A stretch of DNA of 9,687 bases from Methylobacteriaceae bacterium (GTDB taxonomy: Bacteria; Pseudomonadota; Alphaproteobacteria; Rhizobiales; Beijerinckiaceae). The stretch lies in assembly GCA_019247255.1 (NCBI GenBank), contig JAFAPJ010000143.1, forward strand, positions 1-9,687. The letters are read 5' to 3'. A model generated the notes under the pieces. The model was given only the letters and a program-made list of their open reading frames with translations. It did no database searches and was not told where the DNA came from. Of the stretch, positions 6,972 to 9,687 are shown piece after piece. Position numbers and translations under genes: made by a program. Position 1 is the first letter of the stretch. Every line of letters starts with the position of its first letter.

Positions 6972-8069
6972 TCAGTTCGCGAAGCGGAAATGGAGGACGT
7001 CGCCGTCCGCCACGATGTATTCCTTGCCCTCGAGCCGGAGCTTGCCGTTGTCCCGGGCTCCGGCCTCGCCGCCGAGCGCGACGTAATCCGGATACGCGAT
7101 GGTCTCGGCCCGGATGAAGCCCTTCTCGAAGTCGGTGTGGATGACGCCCGCGGCCTGCGGGGCCCGCGTGCCCTGGACGATGGTCCAGGCCCTCGCCTCC
7201 TTCGGACCGACGGTGAAATAGGTCAGGAGACCGAGGAGGTCGTAGCCCGCCCGGATGACGCGGTTGAGCCCGGGCTCCTCGAGCCCGACCGCCTCCAGAA
7301 AGTCGGCCTGCTCGGCCGGCGGCAGGACCGCGATCTCACTCTCGATCTTGGCCGACACGACGACGGCCTTCGCGCCCTCCTGCGCCGCCCGCTCGGCGAC
7401 CTTGGCGGATCGCCCGTTGCCGTCCTGCGCCGCCGCCTCCTCGACGTTGCACACGTAGAGGACGGGCTTCGCGGTGAGCAGACCGAGCGAGGCGAAGAGC
7501 TTCTCCTCCTCGGGCCGCCGCTCGACGAGGCGCGCCGGCTTGCCGTCGCGGAGGAGCGGAAGCGCGCGACCTACGAGATCGAGCGTCTCCTTCGCCTCCT
7601 TGTCGGCGCCTCGGGCCTTCTTCTCGAGCGCCACGACCCGCCGCTCGAGGCTCTCGAGGTCGGCGAGCATCAGCTCGGTCTCGATCGTCTCAATATCGGC
7701 GATCGGGTCGATCGCACCCTCGACATGGGTGACGTCAGGGTCCTCGAAGCAGCGCACGACGTGGGCGATGGCCTCGCATTCGCGAATGTTCGCCAGGAAC
7801 TGGTTGCCGAGCCCTTCGCCCTTGGAGGCGCCGCGCACGAGGCCGGCGATGTCCACGAAGGTGAGGCGGGTCGGGATGATCTGCGCCGACTTGCCGATCT
7901 TCGCGAGCGTGTCGAGCCGCGGGTCCGGCACCGCGACGTCGCCCACGTTCGGCTCGATCGTGCAGAACGGGTAGTTCGCGGCCTGCGCGGCCGCCGTCTG
8001 CGTGAGCGCGTTGAAGAGGGTCGACTTGCCGACATTCGGCAGGCCGACGATCCCGCATTTGAAGCCCAT
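6972..8069 (-). CDS. ychF: Ribosome-binding ATPase YchF (Obg-family)
   Basis: A 365-residue member of the YchF/Ola1 group: TRAFAC-class P-loop proteins of the Obg family that prefer ATP, bind the ribosome and affect translation and oxidative-stress responses. The Walker A motif is GLPNVGKST (9-17). The Walker B/G3 region is DIAGLVRGASKGEGLGNQFL (73-92). In place of the GTP-specifying NKxD there is NVEE (208-211), the change that gives YchF its ATP preference. A predicted coiled coil covers about 130-185, and a C-terminal TGS domain about 283-365, ending in the usual DGDVLHFRF. Length and motifs are normal. The ATG at 8069 has a GAGGA (8080-8084) about 10 bases upstream. It lies between pth, 90 bases upstream, and the MaoC gene, 10 bases downstream; pth-ychF is a widespread bacterial pair. 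Confidence 0.97.
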   Translation of the reverse strand: MGFKCGIVGLPNVGKSTLFNALTQTAAAQAANYPFCTIEPNVGDVAVPDPRLDTLAKIGKSAQIIPTRLTFVDIAGLVRGASKGEGLGNQFLANIRECEAIAHVVRCFEDPDVTHVEGAIDPIADIETIETELMLADLESLERRVVALEKKARGADKEAKETLDLVGRALPLLRDGKPARLVERRPEEEKLFASLGLLTAKPVLYVCNVEEAAAQDGNGRSAKVAERAAQEGAKAVVVSAKIESEIAVLPPAEQADFLEAVGLEEPGLNRVIRAGYDLLGLLTYFTVGPKEARAWTIVQGTRAPQAAGVIHTDFEKGFIRAETIAYPDYVALGGEAGARDNGKLRLEGKEYIVADGDVLHFRFAN

Positions 8070-8109
8070 GGCTGTCAGGTCCTCGCCAGCAGCTCGGCCG
8101 GCGGTCGGT

Positions 8110-8159
8110 CAGAATTAGCGTGGTTGAGGGCCGGCAACTGATGGGCCCTCGTCATTCTG
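8110..8159 (-). other. Nested inverted repeats between pth and ychF
   Basis: The 90-base gap holds GAGGGCC (8126-8132) and GGCCCTC (8144-8150) around an 11-base loop. Outside these is a second inverted pair, CAGAAT (8110-8115) with ATTCTG (8154-8159), the latter touching the pth stop codon. Neither is followed by a T-run. It may be a structured intercistronic RNA element between pth and ychF. I see no clear promoter in the gap. Confidence 0.35.
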
Positions 8160-8762
8160 TCAATCCGCGGCGCGCTTCGGCTCGCCCCAGCCCCGCCCCT
8201 CCATGGCGAGGTGGACCTTGTTCTGAAAGGCCGGGTCGTCGCCCTTGGCGAGGAACGGCGCCTCCCTGGCGCAGGCGTCGACGAGGTCCTCGACCCAGGC
8301 CATCTCGGCCTTGCCGAAATCGTGCAGCACGTAGCCGTGGACGAGGTCCTTGTGGCCGGGATGACCGATGCCCATCCGGACGCGGCGGTAGTCGTTGCCG
8401 CACAGGGCGCTGATCGAGCGCAGGCCGTTATGGCCGGCATTCCCACCCCCGGTCTTCACCCGGAGCTTCGCGGGCGGCAGGTCGAGCTCGTCGTGGAAGA
8501 CCACGACGTCGGGCAAGCCGATCTTGAAGAAGCGGAGCGCCTCGCCGACCGCGCGGCCGCTCTCGTTCATATAGGTCTCGGGCTTGAGCAGGAGGGCCTT
8601 CTCTCCGCCGATCACGGCGTCGGCCGATTGGCCCTGGAAGCGCCGTCGCCAAGGCGAGGCGCCGTGCGCCCGCGCGATCGCGTCGAGCGCCATGAAGCCG
8701 ATATTGTGCCGGTTGCGGGCATATTGGCTGCCCGGGTTGCCGAGCCCGACGAAGAGGCGCAC
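8160..8762 (-). CDS. pth: Peptidyl-tRNA hydrolase
   Basis: A 200-residue monomeric esterase that frees tRNA from peptidyl-tRNAs dropped off the ribosome; it is essential in most bacteria. The family's key residues are present: Asn9 in LGNPG, catalytic His19 in RNRHNIGF, Asn66 in MNESG, Asp91 in [11 protein letters not shown], and Asn112 in GGHNGL-type sequence (AGHNGL). The start is a GTG at 8760-8762 (minus strand), chosen because it gives the family N-terminus [11 protein letters not shown] and has a good ribosome-binding site. The C-terminal tail after about residue 186 ([13 protein letters not shown]) is slightly longer than in the E. coli enzyme. It is separated from rplY by 62 bases containing a strong hairpin. 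Confidence 0.97.
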   Translation of the reverse strand: MRLFVGLGNPGSQYARNRHNIGFMALDAIARAHGASPWRRRFQGQSADAVIGGEKALLLKPETYMNESGRAVGEALRFFKIGLPDVVVFHDELDLPPAKLRVKTGGGNAGHNGLRSISALCGNDYRRVRMGIGHPGHKDLVHGYVLHDFGKAEMAWVEDLVDACAREAPFLAKGDDPAFQNKVHLAMEGRGWGEPKRAAD

Positions 8763-8768
8763 GACCCT

Positions 8769-8773
8769 CTCCC
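8769..8773 (-). promoter_or_regulatory. Ribosome-binding site for the GTG start of pth
   Basis: On the minus strand GGGAG (8769-8773) lies 6 bases before the GTG start codon of pth, within a longer purine run. This supports the GTG as the true start, where no ATG would give a normal N-terminus. Confidence 0.7.
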
Positions 8774-8784
8774 GCTTCTACCCG

Positions 8785-8822
8785 CGGTCGGTGAGGCCCG
8801 GGCCGAAGCCCGGACCCGACCG
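8785..8822 (-). other. Strong RNA hairpin between rplY and pth
   Basis: In the minus-strand RNA an outer 7-bp stem (8816-8822 with 8785-8791) encloses an inner 8-bp stem (8808-8815 with 8796-8803), with a 4-base bulge at 8792-8795. The loop is a UUCG tetraloop closed by C-G. One inner pair (8814 with 8797) is a U-G wobble in the minus-strand RNA but would be a C-A mismatch in plus-strand RNA, so the structure belongs to the rplY-pth transcript. It starts 2 bases after the rplY stop and ends before the pth ribosome-binding site. There is no U-run, so it may be a processing, stability or attenuation element rather than a simple terminator. Confidence 0.65.
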
Positions 8823-8824
8823 GA

Positions 8825-9472
8825 TCACGCCTTCCCGTCGCCCTTCGGCGACGCGGCCGTCGCCGCCGTGGCGGCGGCCTGCGCCTCCGCTTCGGCGGCG
8901 GCGCCGAGCGAGGCCGGAACCGCGATCGTCGCGATAGTAAAATCGCGATCGATGACGGGCTTCGCGCCGACCGGCAGCTTCACGGCCGAGATATGGATCG
9001 AATCGCCGAGCGCCGCGCCGGCGAGGTTCACCTCGATCGCGTCGGGGATGTTGTCCGCCGGCACGGTGAGCTCGATCGCGTGGCGCACGACGTTCAGCGT
9101 CCCGCCAGCCTTCAGGCCGGGCGAGGCGTCCTGGCCGACGAAGTGGACCGGTACTTCCACCGAGACCGTTTGCCCGGCCGAGACCCGCAGGAAGTCGACG
9201 TGAAGCGGCGTGTCCTTGACGGGATCGAGCTGATAGTCGCGCGGAATGACCTGCGTCGTGCTGCCCTCGACGTCGACGTTGAACACCGTCGTCAGGAAAT
9301 GGCCCGCCAGGATGAGGTGGCGCGTCTCGTTCCCGTCGAGCGAGATGGCCTCCGGGGCGGCGCCGCCCCCGTAGATCACGGCAGGTACACGGCCTTCGCG
9401 ACGCACGGCACGGGCGGCCCCCTTGCCGACCCGTGCGCGCGGCGAGGCCTTGAGGTCTTTGGCAGCACTCAT
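8825..9472 (-). CDS. rplY: Large-subunit ribosomal protein bL25 (Ctc/TL5 form)
   Basis: A 215-residue long form of ribosomal protein L25, which binds 5S rRNA in the large subunit. The N-terminal 5S-binding domain covers about 1-95, with GKGAARAVRREGRVPAVIYG at 17-36 and HVDFLRV at 91-97. The C-terminal TL5/Ctc-type beta domain covers about 100-187. This long form is normal outside the enteric bacteria. Residues 188-209 are an Ala-rich, low-complexity tail (GAAAEAEAQAAATAATAAS), common in alphaproteobacterial L25 and probably disordered. The ATG at 9472 has a good GGAG (9480-9483) with a 7-base gap. It appears to be the first gene of the minus-strand group, followed by pth after 62 bases. Leader hairpins upstream may control it. 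Confidence 0.96.
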   Translation of the reverse strand: MSAAKDLKASPRARVGKGAARAVRREGRVPAVIYGGGAAPEAISLDGNETRHLILAGHFLTTVFNVDVEGSTTQVIPRDYQLDPVKDTPLHVDFLRVSAGQTVSVEVPVHFVGQDASPGLKAGGTLNVVRHAIELTVPADNIPDAIEVNLAGAALGDSIHISAVKLPVGAKPVIDRDFTIATIAVPASLGAAAEAEAQAAATAATAASPKGDGKA

Positions 9473-9494
9473 GGCTTCTCTCCGGAATAGGAAA

Positions 9495-9513
9495 GGCCGC
9501 CCCGAGGGCGGCC
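9495..9513 (-). terminator. Terminator-like hairpin just before the rplY ribosome-binding site
   Basis: GGCCGCCC and GGGCGGCC form a perfect 8-bp stem with a 3-base loop. On the minus strand it is followed by TTTCC and then, within about 12 bases, by the rplY Shine-Dalgarno (9480-9483). The T-run exists only in the minus direction. It is either the terminator of a gene upstream of the window or an attenuator in the rplY leader; the candidate promoter upstream of it favours the second. Confidence 0.5.
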
Positions 9514-9589
9514 CGTTCGGACGCGCAGCGGCTCATTCCGCCGCGCGCGCGGGTCCCAAGCCTCCAAGGGTGCCGGGACGCGCGCAGGC

Positions 9590-9618
9590 TCTATAGGCAA
9601 ACCCCAACCAGGGCGCAA
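9590..9618 (-). promoter_or_regulatory. Candidate sigma-70-type promoter for rplY
   Basis: On the minus strand TTGCGC (9613-9618) and TATAGA (9590-9595) are separated by exactly 17 bases, a reasonable -35/-10 pair for a housekeeping alphaproteobacterial promoter. It would give a leader of roughly 110 bases before the rplY ATG. The -35 matches TTGACA only at its first three positions, so this is tentative. An inverted repeat, GGGCG-CAA-CGCCC (9611-9623), overlaps the -35 and could be an operator or chance in GC-rich DNA. Confidence 0.4.
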
Positions 9619-9651
9619 CGCCCGGGTCCGAAGGCAGCAGACCAACAGTAC

Positions 9652-9671
9652 AGGGCGGCCGAAGCCGCCCT
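9652..9671. other. Hairpin near the window edge
   Basis: AGGGCGGC (9652-9659) and GCCGCCCT (9664-9671) form a perfect 8-bp stem. Read on the minus strand the loop is a UUCG tetraloop closed by C-G. It lies 7 bases past a minus-strand TGA (9679-9681), as a terminator of a gene beyond the window would, but it lacks a T-run on either side. The rest of 9473-9687 holds the rplY leader and I see no gene in it. Confidence 0.4.
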
Positions 9672-9687
9672 TCGCACGTCAGCGCTT

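Noticed and set aside
6234..8141. Long plus-strand open frame across the MaoC and ychF genes
   Set aside because: It is antisense to two well-identified genes and shows only low-complexity Arg/Ser/Ala sequence, so it is a codon-bias shadow.
9473..9536. Leader peptide starting at the minus-strand ATG at 9536
   Set aside because: The frame does not stop before rplY but runs on through it out of frame, has no ribosome-binding site of note, and shows no run of regulatory codons.

Overview
This window looks like chromosomal DNA from a high-GC alphaproteobacterium, probably of the order Hyphomicrobiales (Methylobacterium/Microvirga-like). The evidence is the very high G+C content, the style of the cytochrome bc1 proteins, and the rplY-pth-ychF-maoC gene order. 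The genus assignment is an inference from recalled family sequences, not a search. I see no mobile element, CRISPR array, tRNA or rRNA. The window is almost entirely coding.

Layout. (1) Positions 1-1423, plus strand: the 3' part of the cytochrome b gene and a complete cytochrome c1 gene, overlapping by 4 bases. They belong to the cytochrome bc1 (complex III) operon and are closed by a clear hairpin terminator at 1437-1462. (2) Positions 1502-5926, plus strand: a tight five-gene group, mtnP - apt - SGNH-like protein - GSCFA-domain protein - mtnA. Gaps or overlaps are +8, +9, -4 and -4 bases. (3) Positions 5945-9472, minus strand: rplY - pth - ychF - tandem MaoC-domain protein, read toward mtnA. 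A leader region (9473-9687) has a candidate promoter and several hairpins.

How the genes work together. MtnP splits 5'-methylthioadenosine, the by-product of polyamine and some quorum-signal synthesis, into adenine and 5-methylthioribose-1-phosphate. Apt returns the adenine to AMP. MtnA isomerises the sugar phosphate. Two proteins with hydrolase-like SGNH/GSCFA signatures sit between apt and mtnA and are translationally coupled to each other and to mtnA. They have no known role in methylthioadenosine salvage, and this is the most interesting part of the window. The minus-strand group is housekeeping translation machinery (ribosomal protein L25, peptidyl-tRNA hydrolase, the YchF ATPase) followed by a two-domain hotdog-fold protein.

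Second-look items include an Asp replacing the Glu of the PEWY quinol-oxidation motif in cytochrome b, a changed PPDL-type motif in cytochrome c1, both catalytic dyads kept in the fused MaoC protein, and strong RNA hairpins in the rplY leader and between rplY and pth. None amounts to a demonstrated new system. The salvage-operon insert is the best candidate for one.
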